Below, in pieces: positions 26,529 through 36,643 of a stretch of DNA of 64,000 nucleotides. The first letter of the stretch is position 1. Every line of letters starts with the position of its first letter. The notes below the pieces were generated by a model. That model made no database searches. It was given only the letters and a program-made list of their open reading frames with translations, and was not told the DNA's origin. The DNA comes from Eubacterium xylanophilum ATCC 35991 (lineage in GTDB: Bacteria > Bacillota > Clostridia > Lachnospirales > Lachnospiraceae), in contig NZ_JAEB01000013.1 of the NCBI RefSeq assembly GCF_000518685.1, forward strand, positions 20,405-84,404. Direction: 5' to 3'. The position numbers and the translations under genes were made by a program.

Positions 26529-29054
26529 CTAAGTTGTCCTCATAAATGATTTTATAACATAAAACAATGTTGTTTTTGTGAACTTATCTAGTTTTTTTCT
26601 CATTCTCTTAGCTTCACTTCCACTTAACTGGGCTCCACTATAACATGCCTTTTCGAAATCCCTTATAAAAGCACTCAGCTCATCTTCACTAATATCTTTC
26701 TTAACACTGGCCATGAGACGTATGCTCTCAACAGGCGTGGAAACATTGTCCAATCCGCGAATATACTTTTCATTTTTCTCACATCTGACTTGATAATATC
26801 TCACCAAGTCAATCTTGGTATCCCCGGTATGCCATCCTCTCCATCTGATATACTTTGGTTTAAAGTGCTTCCAGGCGGCTCTCACAATCCAGCCAAACAA
26901 TATCGCGAATACCACATACTTCAAGGTATTTCCAACTACAAATATTCCACCACTGATTCCGTCAAGGGACACGCCGGAAGTTCCGCCCCATATGCTCTGA
27001 AGTCCTCTCCAAAAGCCACTGTCCACACTGCTCTCGGATGCTTCTAGATTAGGTGGTGTGGTATCAACCACAATCCATCCCTTTCCCTCCTGATATACTT
27101 CAACCCAGGCATGAGCATTGGCATACTCAACATTTACATCTTTAACTATAGATTGCTGAAGCTCCGAATATCCCTGATAGTAATCCTCATACTTGAGATC
27201 GGGCCTATTCTTGCCCCTCAATACATCAGGATATGTCACAACATAGCCTGATACAAACCTACAAGGAATTCCCAAACGCCTCAGAATCAGAGTAGTAGCT
27301 GTGGCGAAGTGAGTACACACTCCCCTTTTGTTCTGAGTGAGAAAGTACTCCGTAAAGTCCCACCCCGTCGGTGGATCACCCGCATTATAGCTATAGGTAA
27401 AATTATCTTCAAAATATTTATCAAGCTTTTCGATTACATTTGGATCGGTTTTTCTAAGTCCCGCATCTCTGATAGTCTCATCCAATGCCGCTATCAAGTG
27501 TTCTGAGTTTCTGACATTATAATAATACTTGGACATCATCTCCTTAGGAAGCTTAATCTCGTTAGTTAGATTAGGATAATAGGTGAACTTACGAGTCTTG
27601 GACTTACCTTTTTCATCTGTCCAATAGTTTTGGCGTGCCAATTCAGTCTTGAACTTTTTATTGTACTCCTTATCCGGGAGATCCTCGTATCCCTCATCAA
27701 AATTTCGCTCCAGACTTGGAAGTGGCCCAAGCAAATCATCCTTGCTAAAGTAGGTAAAATATGGAACAAATGAGTATTCTTCCTCCTCAGAACCATTTAA
27801 CTTTATATCCATTCTCGCCTTGGCAAGCTTATCTGCAACAGGATTTTTCGACTTCTCAAACTTTTTCTTCATATTCTTGGCCTGTATCTGCATCATCTCA
27901 ATCCAGTAAAGAGTGTCATACTCGGTGAGATTCTGTACCAAATCGCTCCCTCCGAGCCACTTCTCAGGTGTATATATTAGCCCTGTATAAGCCTTGAGAT
28001 ATATTGGCTTTCTGGTATATGGTGCCATAGTCAAGTGAAGTGCCGTTTCATGTCTTGGTTTCAAACCTCCTGCACTATATAGAAATCCACCAGACATTCC
28101 CGTATCGCTATATCCTCCACGGCCATAGCTAAAGTACTCTGCTAATCTCTTCTCCATCCTCTCCTTGTAGGAATTAATACCGATAACTCCCTTAACCATT
28201 GGAGCTGTGATGACAAAGCTAAGTGCTGTGAGAACTATCACGCTAAAGAGTATTATCATTGCCACACCATGGTACACTCTGTCATTTTGAGAATAGTTAA
28301 ATCTAGGATTAACTTTCTTACTTTTCCCGACTTTCAGACCATTTTTCTTAAAAACATAGTACTTGTGTTTTTCCTTGTCATATAAAAAGTGCCTGGAATT
28401 TTTGAAAATCCATATTCCCATAAAACCTGCCGCCAGGCAGATAGTGTAGATAACCTCACCCTCTTGGCGAAAAATCTGAGGAATTATCTGAAGCGGAATG
28501 GCTATTATCATTGGCCAAAAAATAGACATGTAATTAGAAACAAAAATATTAAGTAATATCACGACAAATAGTCCGATAAAAATCATGCAAAGTAGCATCG
28601 CCAGTGACCTGTTGGCGATTTTTTCTTCAAAATCCGCTGTTGTATCAAGCCCTAAATATGTTTCTCCCAGGTGCCTGACTGTATTGATAATTGCAGCAAA
28701 TCCACTGTTCACATAATCTTTGAGCTGAAAAATCAAAAAAACATATACGATGAAGAATCCGATGTATCCCACATCGCGCATCCACGGCTTTTTGAGAACA
28801 TAAAGGCCACTGAAAAAGAGAGACCCCAAGGCCATAACCAGAACAAAAATCCACTCGTCAATTCGAACATTAATCGAGGTTGTAAACCCACACATAGATC
28901 CTATTACTATGAGAAAAACTATAATTCCTTTGGGCATGCAAATCAAGAATTCATTCTGTTTTTCCGCCGGTTCAGGGCATGAGACATAGACTCCCTGAGC
29001 GAGCTCGAGAGTTCTAGGTTCTTTTTTCTTTTTAAAGAGGGTAAATGTGCTCAT
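26529..29054 (-). CDS. Multi-pass membrane protein with transglutaminase-like domain
   Basis: 841 residues: a hydrophobic N-terminal half with about seven helices (residues about 40-300), a long extracytoplasmic region with a transglutaminase-core domain, and a further helix near residue 710. The putative triad is Cys in KRGVCTHFA (near 578), His in ANAHAWVEV (near 649) and Asp in VVDTTPP (near 663). This TgpA-like architecture typically pairs with a DUF58 protein and a MoxR ATPase, both directly upstream here. It is likely involved in envelope protein processing; the substrate is unknown. Confidence 0.9.
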   Translation of the reverse strand: MSTFTLFKKKKEPRTLELAQGVYVSCPEPAEKQNEFLICMPKGIIVFLIVIGSMCGFTTSINVRIDEWIFVLVMALGSLFFSGLYVLKKPWMRDVGYIGFFIVYVFLIFQLKDYVNSGFAAIINTVRHLGETYLGLDTTADFEEKIANRSLAMLLCMIFIGLFVVILLNIFVSNYMSIFWPMIIAIPLQIIPQIFRQEGEVIYTICLAAGFMGIWIFKNSRHFLYDKEKHKYYVFKKNGLKVGKSKKVNPRFNYSQNDRVYHGVAMIILFSVIVLTALSFVITAPMVKGVIGINSYKERMEKRLAEYFSYGRGGYSDTGMSGGFLYSAGGLKPRHETALHLTMAPYTRKPIYLKAYTGLIYTPEKWLGGSDLVQNLTEYDTLYWIEMMQIQAKNMKKKFEKSKNPVADKLAKARMDIKLNGSEEEEYSFVPYFTYFSKDDLLGPLPSLERNFDEGYEDLPDKEYNKKFKTELARQNYWTDEKGKSKTRKFTYYPNLTNEIKLPKEMMSKYYYNVRNSEHLIAALDETIRDAGLRKTDPNVIEKLDKYFEDNFTYSYNAGDPPTGWDFTEYFLTQNKRGVCTHFATATTLILRRLGIPCRFVSGYVVTYPDVLRGKNRPDLKYEDYYQGYSELQQSIVKDVNVEYANAHAWVEVYQEGKGWIVVDTTPPNLEASESSVDSGFWRGLQSIWGGTSGVSLDGISGGIFVVGNTLKYVVFAILFGWIVRAAWKHFKPKYIRWRGWHTGDTKIDLVRYYQVRCEKNEKYIRGLDNVSTPVESIRLMASVKKDISEDELSAFIRDFEKACYSGAQLSGSEAKRMRKKLDKFTKTTLFYVIKSFMRTT

Positions 29055-29064
29055 GCCTTTCCTC

Positions 29065-30075
29065 CTAATTACTTGATATTATCTCAATTCCATTGTCACT
29101 AACCAAGATAAAGCCTTGGTTAAGATTTCTATTTTCAAACTGATCCCTGACATAGCCAAACTCTGATCCTGAGTGGAGAATTCTATTCATCAGGCGGTCC
29201 CACTCGTCAAAGCTTTGGGCACTTCCAAAAGCAATCTCCTTATGCCTTTTATCCCACCACCATAATTCCACGGGAACTTGGTTGCGAATTCCATTTCTCC
29301 CGAGGGTATACATATTATCGAGCGCCTCATCCACGAGTTCCGCTCTTTTTTCCAAAACTTCAAATATGATAATCATCTTCTGGGATGAACTCTGAAGGCG
29401 CTCCTTTACCATGAGTTCATCCTTTTTGGCAGATAATTTCCAATGAATATTTTTAATTGGATCTCCCTGGACATATTCTCTGACCTGACTTACATCAGAA
29501 AAATCGCTTCCTCGGAGTTTACTCTCGCTGGCCTCCTCAAATCCCACTTCATAGGCACTTTTATCCCAGTGAAATTCCTTGTTTTCAAGGGGATAGATAA
29601 AGACCTCATGCTCCTTATCAAACTTAATTACTCGTTTTCTAAGCCCAAGCAAGTCGTGCATCTCGATAGAATCTATGTGAATCTCAAACTCGCCTGCATA
29701 TTGGGATTTGATCGGAAGTTTGACTCGCATGGTCCTAGAGGCCGGAATTGGCACCTCCATCTCTATCTTCTCCAACTCCCCCACAAAGGGATTTCCCACT
29801 CGAAGCCTCATGATCGCATCGATAACAGGAAATATGGATTTGTTGGTGACTCCAATCTCTATGTAGAGCTCCGTGCCCTTGCCCACCTTCTCAACGGGAC
29901 TTTTGATATAAACATCAACATGTCCGCTGGTGACATTGAGCGCAAAAAGCGACACAAGTACAACAGCCACCATGGCAAATGCCAATATAAAGAAAAAGTA
30001 TCCCGCAAAAAACCAACACAGAGCGAGATCTATCCCGAGTAATATCATATATTCAATTGCTCTGAGTTTTCTCAC
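29065..30075 (-). CDS. DUF58 domain membrane protein
   Basis: 336 residues with two N-terminal membrane helices (about 8-50), a beta-rich domain, then the DUF58 motif region (REYVQGDPIKNIHWKLSAK) and a von Willebrand A-like fold. The start is GTG with GGGGAGG upstream. It is the middle gene of the MoxR/DUF58/transglutaminase set, thought to act as a chaperone-type complex in the envelope. Membership is clear; the exact role is not. Confidence 0.92.
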   Translation of the reverse strand: MRKLRAIEYMILLGIDLALCWFFAGYFFFILAFAMVAVVLVSLFALNVTSGHVDVYIKSPVEKVGKGTELYIEIGVTNKSIFPVIDAIMRLRVGNPFVGELEKIEMEVPIPASRTMRVKLPIKSQYAGEFEIHIDSIEMHDLLGLRKRVIKFDKEHEVFIYPLENKEFHWDKSAYEVGFEEASESKLRGSDFSDVSQVREYVQGDPIKNIHWKLSAKKDELMVKERLQSSSQKMIIIFEVLEKRAELVDEALDNMYTLGRNGIRNQVPVELWWWDKRHKEIAFGSAQSFDEWDRLMNRILHSGSEFGYVRDQFENRNLNQGFILVSDNGIEIISSN

Positions 30076-30087
30076 TCTGACCTCCCC

Positions 30088-30990
30088 CTATCTTGTTGAA
30101 TTAAATATCTGCATCATACATTCATTTACATCGATTCCCTGAGCCTTGGCCTTTGGTGAAAGCTTAATTCTATGTCTCCAAACATCATAATAGACTTCCT
30201 CTATATCCTCAGGAACCACAAAATCTCTACCTCTCATTACAGCCATCGCTCTCGACATTCTCAGAAGCGCGATACTCGCTCTCGGACTTGCTCCAAGTAT
30301 AATATAATTGTGATTTCGCGTAGCCTCAGTCAGACGAATAATATAATCGTATATTTCCTCAGTTACATGGCAGTTTTCCGCCTTTTGGATCAATTCTTTC
30401 CAGCGAACTTCATCCATAACTTCCGTCACTTTTGACACAGATTTGGAGCCGTCATTTTTTAGGATGTTCACAGCATCTGCGTGACTTGGATATCCCATAG
30501 AAAGACATACCATAAATCTATCGAGCTGTGACTCCGGCAACATCTGTGTTCCCGCTGATCCCACCGGATTCTCAGTAGCTATAACAGTAAATGGACTCGG
30601 CAAAATATAAGTCTTGCCGTCAACTGTCACCTTGTGTTCCTCCATCGCCTCAAGTAGCGCAGACTGCGTCTTAGGCGAAGTTCTATTAATCTCATCTGCC
30701 AGGAAAAGATTTGCAAATATTGCCCCCGGTCTGTACTCAAACTCTTTGGTCTGACTATTGAACATAGAAAATCCCACTACATCACTTGGCAACACATCCG
30801 GGGTAAACTGCATACGTCTATAGGACATACCCATAACCTTGGCAAGTGCCACTGCCAAAGTGGTCTTTCCCACTCCCGGAATATCCTCCAAGAGCACATG
30901 TCCACCGGCAAGCATAGTACAAAGCACCTTTTCGATAACATTTCTCTTGCCCTTTATCACTTTTTCTATCTCATTTATTACTCTTTCCAT
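30088..30990 (-). CDS. MoxR-family AAA+ ATPase
   Basis: A 300-residue AAA+ ATPase of the MoxR type. Walker A is EDIPGVGKTTLA, Walker B is LFLADEINRTSPKTQSAL, and sensor 1 is VIATENPVG; the C-terminal lid is complete. MoxR proteins work with VWA/DUF58 partners as maturation chaperones, and such a partner follows by 12 bases. The ATG is preceded by GAAAGG. Confidence 0.95.
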   Translation of the reverse strand: MERVINEIEKVIKGKRNVIEKVLCTMLAGGHVLLEDIPGVGKTTLAVALAKVMGMSYRRMQFTPDVLPSDVVGFSMFNSQTKEFEYRPGAIFANLFLADEINRTSPKTQSALLEAMEEHKVTVDGKTYILPSPFTVIATENPVGSAGTQMLPESQLDRFMVCLSMGYPSHADAVNILKNDGSKSVSKVTEVMDEVRWKELIQKAENCHVTEEIYDYIIRLTEATRNHNYIILGASPRASIALLRMSRAMAVMRGRDFVVPEDIEEVYYDVWRHRIKLSPKAKAQGIDVNECMMQIFNSTR

Positions 30991-31005
30991 CCGTATTTCC
31001 TTTCT

Positions 31006-31968
31006 CTAACGGAGCTTCTCCGCGCACATATTATATCTCTCTTCCGCCCAATCCGTTGACGTGTGAATATTGCATATATTCTGAGTTTCATTCATAGCAT
31101 TATAATACCACAAAGCGGCCTCGTTGTAATCCCCTTTTCCGTAGAAATATTCTCCAAGTTCATAACACATCTCAGATGAACCCTCTGACAACAGATCCTT
31201 TAAGCACATCTTCAGTATAGTTCCGGCATCATCCCTAATTCTTGCCGCTCTCGCCACGATGCAGGCTGCCTCCTTCACCTGTTCTATATCTCTATTCGGA
31301 TCATTTACAATTTGTGTAAAATATTCCTCGGCTTCGAGAATCGCCTCGTCATCCTCCGCCATCAGAAGCTCCATGGCATACATGTGATGTAGTCGTTTTG
31401 ACAGACCATTTCCTTTATTGATATACTTTTGAAATACACGAAAATCCCTGCTATTATGGTTTTCTTCCGGCATATGCATAATATCAATATCGCTGTCGTA
31501 AACCACCGGGTCAAGCCTAATCATCTCATGAATCGGTTCAATCCACACCAAATCGCGTTTTCGCTTATATAACTTTGGACGATATTCGGCATCAAAATTA
31601 TATACAGTCCCCTTATCAAGTTGGTTACAATAGCGCATTTGCACTATCTCTATCTCAGGCAACAAAAGCTCCTTCAACTGCCTAAATCTCCGACGATTCA
31701 CCTCATCTAATACCTCGTCAGCATCCGCACAATAGATATAATCTTTGGTCGCTTTGGAAAACGAATAATTCCTCGCCGCGCTAAAGTCATCAATCCATTC
31801 AAAATCATAGATTTTATCTGTATATCTAGCGGCAATTTCCTTGGTCTTATCAGTGGATCCCGTGTCCACAATAATAATCTCATCCATGAGGTCAGCAATG
31901 GTATCAAGACATCTTGCCAGAACATTTTCCTCATTTTTTACAATCATGCACAAACTAATCTCTATCAT
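31006..31968 (-). CDS. Family 2 glycosyltransferase with TPR-like C-terminus
   Basis: 320 residues. The N-terminal GT2 domain opens with LCMIVKNEENVLARCL and carries VDTGSTDKT and the DXD-like CADADEVL. The C-terminal part is helical and TPR-like (ALWYYNAMNETQ). This layout is seen in SunS-like and tetratricopeptide glycosyltransferases that act on proteins or wall polymers. AAAGGAGG lies upstream. It sits between recJ and moxR. Acceptor unknown. Confidence 0.9.
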   Translation of the reverse strand: MIEISLCMIVKNEENVLARCLDTIADLMDEIIIVDTGSTDKTKEIAARYTDKIYDFEWIDDFSAARNYSFSKATKDYIYCADADEVLDEVNRRRFRQLKELLLPEIEIVQMRYCNQLDKGTVYNFDAEYRPKLYKRKRDLVWIEPIHEMIRLDPVVYDSDIDIMHMPEENHNSRDFRVFQKYINKGNGLSKRLHHMYAMELLMAEDDEAILEAEEYFTQIVNDPNRDIEQVKEAACIVARAARIRDDAGTILKMCLKDLLSEGSSEMCYELGEYFYGKGDYNEAALWYYNAMNETQNICNIHTSTDWAEERYNMCAEKLR

Positions 31969-31999
31969 GCATCACGCCTCCTTTTTCTACTTCCTCAAG

Positions 32000-33760
32000 T
32001 CACCTGCGAACACGACAAAAATCTTGTATAATCAGCTGAATATTTTTGACTCCTCTAAACTCATTGATGTCCGGATAAAAAGCCAATCCCAGATCCACAT
32101 TGTTGATCTTGCCCTCATATAAGGCATGCAACTCTGATTCTCCCCACTCCTCTTTGATAAATTCCTCAAATTCTGTGATATTTCCGAAGTAAACTGCATC
32201 CACTGATTTTCCCGATGCGTTCGCCACTCTGAGGGACAGAACATTTCTCGAGGCACCTCGAACTGCTGCCCGTAATACCTTAAAATGCTGCTCAGCAAAT
32301 ACCGGCTTGGGATTGCCGGTTCCAAATGGCTCCAATATATCTAGCTCCTCAATCATTTTCTCCGTAATATACTGAACCGGAAGTGGATAATCAATCTCCA
32401 ATACGGGAACGAAGTCATCCTCGACGAGGCCGGAATTCGCATTTAGTCTAGCTTTGAGTTCTCCCAAATCCGCCTTTTTGATGGTCATTCCCGCCGCCAT
32501 CTTGTGTCCTCCGAATCTGACCATGATATCCTTGCACTCCATGAGCTTCTCAAACATATGATATTGCTCGATAGACCTTCCAGACCCCTTTACAAGGTCA
32601 TCTTCAGCATCTGTGAATACGATGACAGGATGATGAAAACGTTCCTTGATTCTCCCCGCCACGATTCCCACCAGGCTTTCATGACATCCGGGAATATAGA
32701 CAACATGAACATCGTCTTCCACCAATCCCTGACTCTCCATTATTTCATATGCCAGATCAGTGGCCTCTTCTGTCATGCTCTTTCTCTTGTCATTGATGTC
32801 CTTAAGCTCTCCAGCCATCTGATTCGCCTTATCTTCATCCTCTTCAGACAATAGCTCAAACGACTTCTGAACTGTGTCAATTCGCCCAGCCGCGTTAAAA
32901 CACGGTCCAATGACGAAACCGATATGATATGCCTTGATCTCTCTATTATCTATTCCCTGAGCGCGAATCAATGCCCTAATTCCTACATTTTCCGTGTGAG
33001 GAAGCTTTTTCAAACCGTGCTTTACAAGAATTCTATTCTCGCCTATTAATTCCATTACATCTGCCACGGTGGCAATCGCAGCATATTCTATGAGTTCCTG
33101 CTGCGCCTGCCTACCAATACCAAGTTTTTCATACAAAGCGCCCACCAATTGATATGTGACGCCTGCGCCGCATAGCCCTTTAAACGGATAGTTGCAATCC
33201 TCTCTCTTGGGATCAACCACTGCATCTGCCACAGGAAGACACTCTTGCACCTCATGGTGATCCGTAACTATCACCATTAACCCCTTTCCCTTGGCATATT
33301 CTACCGCTTCATTGGCAGCAATTCCATTGTCACAAGTGATGAGCACCTGCGCACCAAACTCCACCGCATCGTCCACAATCCTGGTATTCAAACCATATCC
33401 TTCTGATATCCTATCCGGCGTAAAAATCTTGTTTTCAATCCCGGCCTTTTCAAAACCTTTTTTTAATATAAAAGCGGAAAATATTCCGTCACAATCATAA
33501 TCTGATCCCACCGCAATTTTCAAATCATCAGAATATCGCTCCTTGGCCTCAATTATAATATCAATAGCCTTATCCATGTCGGCAAAAAGCCAAGGCGATG
33601 ACAGACTATCGAGTGTTCCATTCATAAAAGAATCTTGTTCTTCTTCTGTCAGAACTCCACGATTCACCATACACCTTGCAACCACCGGCGATATATTATA
33701 CTTCCTGCTAATCGCCTCAATATCCGCTTCTTTGGCTCTAAGAATCCACTTATTTCTCAA
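32000..33760 (-). CDS. recJ: Single-stranded-DNA exonuclease RecJ
   Basis: 5'-3' ssDNA exonuclease of the DHH family, used in recombination and repair. DHH motifs are visible: GSDYDCDGIFS (near residue 87), ITCDNGIAANE, VTDHHEVQ (near 167), FNAAGRID, and GHKMAAGMTI of DHHA1. The C-terminal OB fold is present. About 586 residues from the chosen start. I prefer the TTG at 33760, with GAGG 8 bases upstream and an N-terminus (RNKWILRAKEAD) that matches RecJ proteins. The open frame extends to 33835 across the upstream gene's terminator hairpin, and a second TTG (33784) lies at that hairpin's edge. Confidence 0.92.
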   Translation of the reverse strand: MRNKWILRAKEADIEAISRKYNISPVVARCMVNRGVLTEEEQDSFMNGTLDSLSSPWLFADMDKAIDIIIEAKERYSDDLKIAVGSDYDCDGIFSAFILKKGFEKAGIENKIFTPDRISEGYGLNTRIVDDAVEFGAQVLITCDNGIAANEAVEYAKGKGLMVIVTDHHEVQECLPVADAVVDPKREDCNYPFKGLCGAGVTYQLVGALYEKLGIGRQAQQELIEYAAIATVADVMELIGENRILVKHGLKKLPHTENVGIRALIRAQGIDNREIKAYHIGFVIGPCFNAAGRIDTVQKSFELLSEEDEDKANQMAGELKDINDKRKSMTEEATDLAYEIMESQGLVEDDVHVVYIPGCHESLVGIVAGRIKERFHHPVIVFTDAEDDLVKGSGRSIEQYHMFEKLMECKDIMVRFGGHKMAAGMTIKKADLGELKARLNANSGLVEDDFVPVLEIDYPLPVQYITEKMIEELDILEPFGTGNPKPVFAEQHFKVLRAAVRGASRNVLSLRVANASGKSVDAVYFGNITEFEEFIKEEWGESELHALYEGKINNVDLGLAFYPDINEFRGVKNIQLIIQDFCRVRR

Positions 33761-33780
33761 TTTAAATTCCTCACAATTTG

Positions 33781-33813
33781 ACAAACGCACGACCTCCCTT
33801 CGGAGATCATGCG
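33781..33813 (-). terminator. Terminator of the aquaporin gene
   Basis: On the minus strand: 12-base arms (CGCATGATCTCC / GGAGGTCGTGCG, two mismatches or G-U pairs), a 4-base loop, then TTTGT. It lies between the aquaporin stop and the proposed recJ start. Confidence 0.6.
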
Positions 33814-33847
33814 CCACATTATTAGAGCTTATCACCCATTAAATTCA

Positions 33848-34540
33848 TTATTTATCTTCAGATGAAATATAGCTGTAAACACCCGCTGCAAGACTTCCAC
33901 CAACTATTGGTCCAACAATAAATATCCATACCTGAGTCAGAGATGTTGTCTCTCCATTAATAGCCTGGATGATCGCTGGTCCAAGTGAACGAGCAGGATT
34001 TACGCTTGTTCCGGTCAATCTAATTCCCAAAAGATGAACAAGCACAAGTGCAAGTCCGATAACTATTCCGGCAACTGAACCGAACTCCGGCTTCGATGTT
34101 ACACCCACAATCGCCAAAACAAATACAAATGTGAGAACCATCTCAACTAAAAGCGCAACAACCTGAGGTGTTGTGTAATTGCATGTGATAGCATCCTGAA
34201 CAGCATTTCCACCCAGTGATTTGAAGTTTCCGAAGAACAATCCCACAATGAGTGAACCTACTGTCGCACCGAGAATCTGGCTAATAACATAACCACAAAA
34301 CTCTGATACACTGATTTTCTTGAGAATCAACATGGCTGTAGAAACCGCCGGATTGATATGGCATCCCGAAACATTTCCAATGGAATATGCCATAGCAACG
34401 ATAACCAGACCAAATGCCAGCGCCGTTGCAACGATTCCATCATTGCCTTCACAACCTGTTGCCACTGCAACTCCACATCCCAGAGTCACAAGAACCATAG
34501 TTCCTATAAACTCTGCGACAAACTTTTTCATGCTACCCAT
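33848..34540 (-). CDS. MIP-family channel (aquaporin / glycerol facilitator)
   Basis: About 230 residues with six membrane helices and both NPA loops: HINPAVS (near 63) and SVNPARS (near 181). The Arg after the second NPA is the selectivity-filter Arg. The second loop GTSVNPARSLGP is aquaporin-Z-like; glycerol facilitators have NPARD here. Water is thus more likely than glycerol. The ATG at 34540 has GGAGG 9 bases upstream; the frame-opening ATG at 34549 is directly adjacent to GGAGG and unlikely. Confidence 0.92.
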   Translation of the reverse strand: MGSMKKFVAEFIGTMVLVTLGCGVAVATGCEGNDGIVATALAFGLVIVAMAYSIGNVSGCHINPAVSTAMLILKKISVSEFCGYVISQILGATVGSLIVGLFFGNFKSLGGNAVQDAITCNYTTPQVVALLVEMVLTFVFVLAIVGVTSKPEFGSVAGIVIGLALVLVHLLGIRLTGTSVNPARSLGPAIIQAINGETTSLTQVWIFIVGPIVGGSLAAGVYSYISSEDK

Positions 34541-34560
34541 AATTAGCATCCTCCTTTGAT

Positions 34561-35451
34561 TTAAAAAATATTATCTCCCGCCGGCCTTGGTAGCTTGACA
34601 GTGATTCCCATGCCAATTGCATTCATGCCTACATGGCATGCCACACTACAAGACAGCGGTGCATAAAACACATCATGTTCCGGAAAGGCTTCCCTGACGC
34701 ACTCGTACCATTCCCTAGCATCTTCTTCCTTGTCAAATGCCCCGGCAACACCTATACTGAGGCGCTCAGCACTATACTCTCCAAACCTCTTCTCCCTGTC
34801 ACTCTTGATGGCCTCTATCATTCTCTTGCGGCAAAGTTTCATACTCCTTGCCTTTGAAAATGCATCCAACTTGCCACCCTGAATAGTGAGAACCGGCTTA
34901 ATATTCATAATCGCAGCTATGGCGGCACCGGCTGGTGTCACCCTTCCGCCTTTCTTCAAATAATACAAGTTGTCAACAGAAATATAAATGCTCGAATCAT
35001 AAGCGGTCTTTTCAAGATATTCCTTGATTTGCTGACCATTTTCACCTTGTTCTGCCAAATACTTAGCATCCAAAACTGCATCTACCATCGTTATAGATAT
35101 TCTGTGGTTGTCCACCACAAACAATTCCCCGGGAAAATCGTCCGCCAATGCAGTCGCCGTCGCACAGGATGTACTCAAACCACTTGACATAGGAATATAA
35201 ACTATCTGATCAAATCCATCTCCCTTGATCTTTTCAACCATATCCATAATGGCTCCGGGAGATGGTTGAGAAGTATGTACATCTTTTTTTACCGCCAAAG
35301 CCTCGAAAAGCTTGGTATGGTTGATGTCAACCCCCTCTAGATACTCTCTCTCCTCGATCATAAGCGGCATCGGCAAGATATAGATTCCCATCTTCTCAGC
35401 GTTCTTTATATCTATTCCGCTATTTGTATCTGTTAAAATTGCAACCTTCAT
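34561..35451 (-). CDS. DegV family fatty-acid-binding protein
   Basis: 296 residues of the DegV fold, which binds a fatty acid. In Firmicutes some homologs (FakB) present fatty acids to the FakA kinase. The N-terminus ILTDTNSGID, the segment TSQPSPGA and YLKKGGRVTPAGA are family landmarks. CAGGAG precedes the ATG. A second, diverged DegV gene lies 60 bases upstream; two copies could bind different chain types. No fakA is in the window. Confidence 0.92.
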   Translation of the reverse strand: MKVAILTDTNSGIDIKNAEKMGIYILPMPLMIEEREYLEGVDINHTKLFEALAVKKDVHTSQPSPGAIMDMVEKIKGDGFDQIVYIPMSSGLSTSCATATALADDFPGELFVVDNHRISITMVDAVLDAKYLAEQGENGQQIKEYLEKTAYDSSIYISVDNLYYLKKGGRVTPAGAAIAAIMNIKPVLTIQGGKLDAFSKARSMKLCRKRMIEAIKSDREKRFGEYSAERLSIGVAGAFDKEEDAREWYECVREAFPEHDVFYAPLSCSVACHVGMNAIGMGITVKLPRPAGDNIF

Positions 35452-35511
35452 AATCTATCTCCTGTTTTGTATTTTCCATCGCCTCATAAAGCGGCTTATA
35501 TTCTCCCCGCG

Positions 35512-36408
35512 CTACTCTTCTCGACGATCGTTTCCGAAGAAGAATACTGCCAGCGTACCAGGCCCCGTATGAACACCTATCGTTGCCCCTATGGTAAACA
35601 TCTTAGGCTCACACTTCGGAAATGCCTGCTTAATTTGTTCAATCGTATACTGAGCCAACTCCTCCGACTCCGCCTGTGAAATATAACATAAGTCAGAGTA
35701 ATCCTCGCCTCCCTCAGCGCGTTCCTTCATAATCTCTATAATTCTCTTAATACACTTTTTAGTGGTCCTTATCTTCTCCATAGGAATGAGCTTTCCATCC
35801 TTGTCAATATGAAGAAGTGGACAAATCTTGAGAGCAGAACCCACAAACCCCGCTGTCTTAGTGACTCTTCCCCCCTTGATGAGGAAAGTGAGGTCAGTTG
35901 ATATAAACCAGTTCTGAATATTGTACTTGTGCTCCTCTAACCAATTATATAGCTCTTCTGCACCCATCCCTGCATCTCTTAACTCAGCCGCCTTGGCAAC
36001 CAAAAGGCCAAAACCACTGGATGCACTGACAGAATCCACAATATAAATCTTATTATCCGGATATCTCTCCTCCAGCTCATTTGCTGCAATCCTCGCCGAA
36101 TTAACAGTTCCTGACAATCCACCCGCCAAGCAAATGTGGATGACATCCTTGCCTTCCTTGAGAACCTCTTCAAAAAACTCCTCGTACTCGGTTGCATTTA
36201 TCTGAGACGTGCGACAATCCTCGCCGTCCAGCATCCTATCATACATCTCCTGTGGTTTCATAGACTGCCACATATCATCATAATAATGCTTACCACCCAA
36301 ATCAAAATGGAAATAAATATATCTAACATCTATTTCCTCTAAAAATTCTCTGTTCAGATCAGCTGACGCGCAGCACGATATTGAATAATTTCCCATTTTA
36401 CATACCAT
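35512..36408 (-). CDS. DegV family fatty-acid-binding protein, second copy
   Basis: 298 residues. The first strand CCASADLNREF, the segment TSQINATEYEEFF and FLIKGGRVTKTAGFVGS are DegV landmarks, and the usual His/Ser lipid-head contact region is near TIGATIGVHTGPG. The start is unclear: ATG 36408 or ATG 36396, neither with a strong ribosome site. A good promoter lies at 36501-36529. It precedes the first DegV gene in the same direction. Confidence 0.9.
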   Translation of the reverse strand: MVCKMGNYSISCCASADLNREFLEEIDVRYIYFHFDLGGKHYYDDMWQSMKPQEMYDRMLDGEDCRTSQINATEYEEFFEEVLKEGKDVIHICLAGGLSGTVNSARIAANELEERYPDNKIYIVDSVSASSGFGLLVAKAAELRDAGMGAEELYNWLEEHKYNIQNWFISTDLTFLIKGGRVTKTAGFVGSALKICPLLHIDKDGKLIPMEKIRTTKKCIKRIIEIMKERAEGGEDYSDLCYISQAESEELAQYTIEQIKQAFPKCEPKMFTIGATIGVHTGPGTLAVFFFGNDRREE

Positions 36409-36500
36409 TCTACAGGTAGGTGTACCTAGTATTCATAAAAACAAAATACATTCTGTGCACCTGTTAACACAGTCATTCGGTTATAAACAACAACAGATTA

Positions 36501-36529
36501 ATTATATCAAAAAAACTTATTTAAAGCAA
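36501..36529 (-). promoter_or_regulatory. Promoter of the DegV pair
   Basis: Minus strand: TTGCTT (36529-36524), 17-base spacer, TATAAT (36506-36501). The roughly 90-base leader holds two short near-palindromes around 36415-36428 and 36453-36472. Confidence 0.75.
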
Positions 36530-36567
36530 ATCTTTTTAATGGTTGATTCACATCTAAGCTTCATCTC

Positions 36568-36596
36568 TTGCTATTTGATATCAAGAGTGTTAGAAT
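36568..36596 (+). promoter_or_regulatory. sir2 promoter
   Basis: TTGCTA (36568-36573), 17-base spacer, TAGAAT (36591-36596), about 48 bases before the ATG; divergent from the DegV promoter. Confidence 0.65.
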
Positions 36597-36643
36597 ATTG
36601 TTAGGAATTTGTATGAAAATAAATCACACAGGAGGATTTACTT

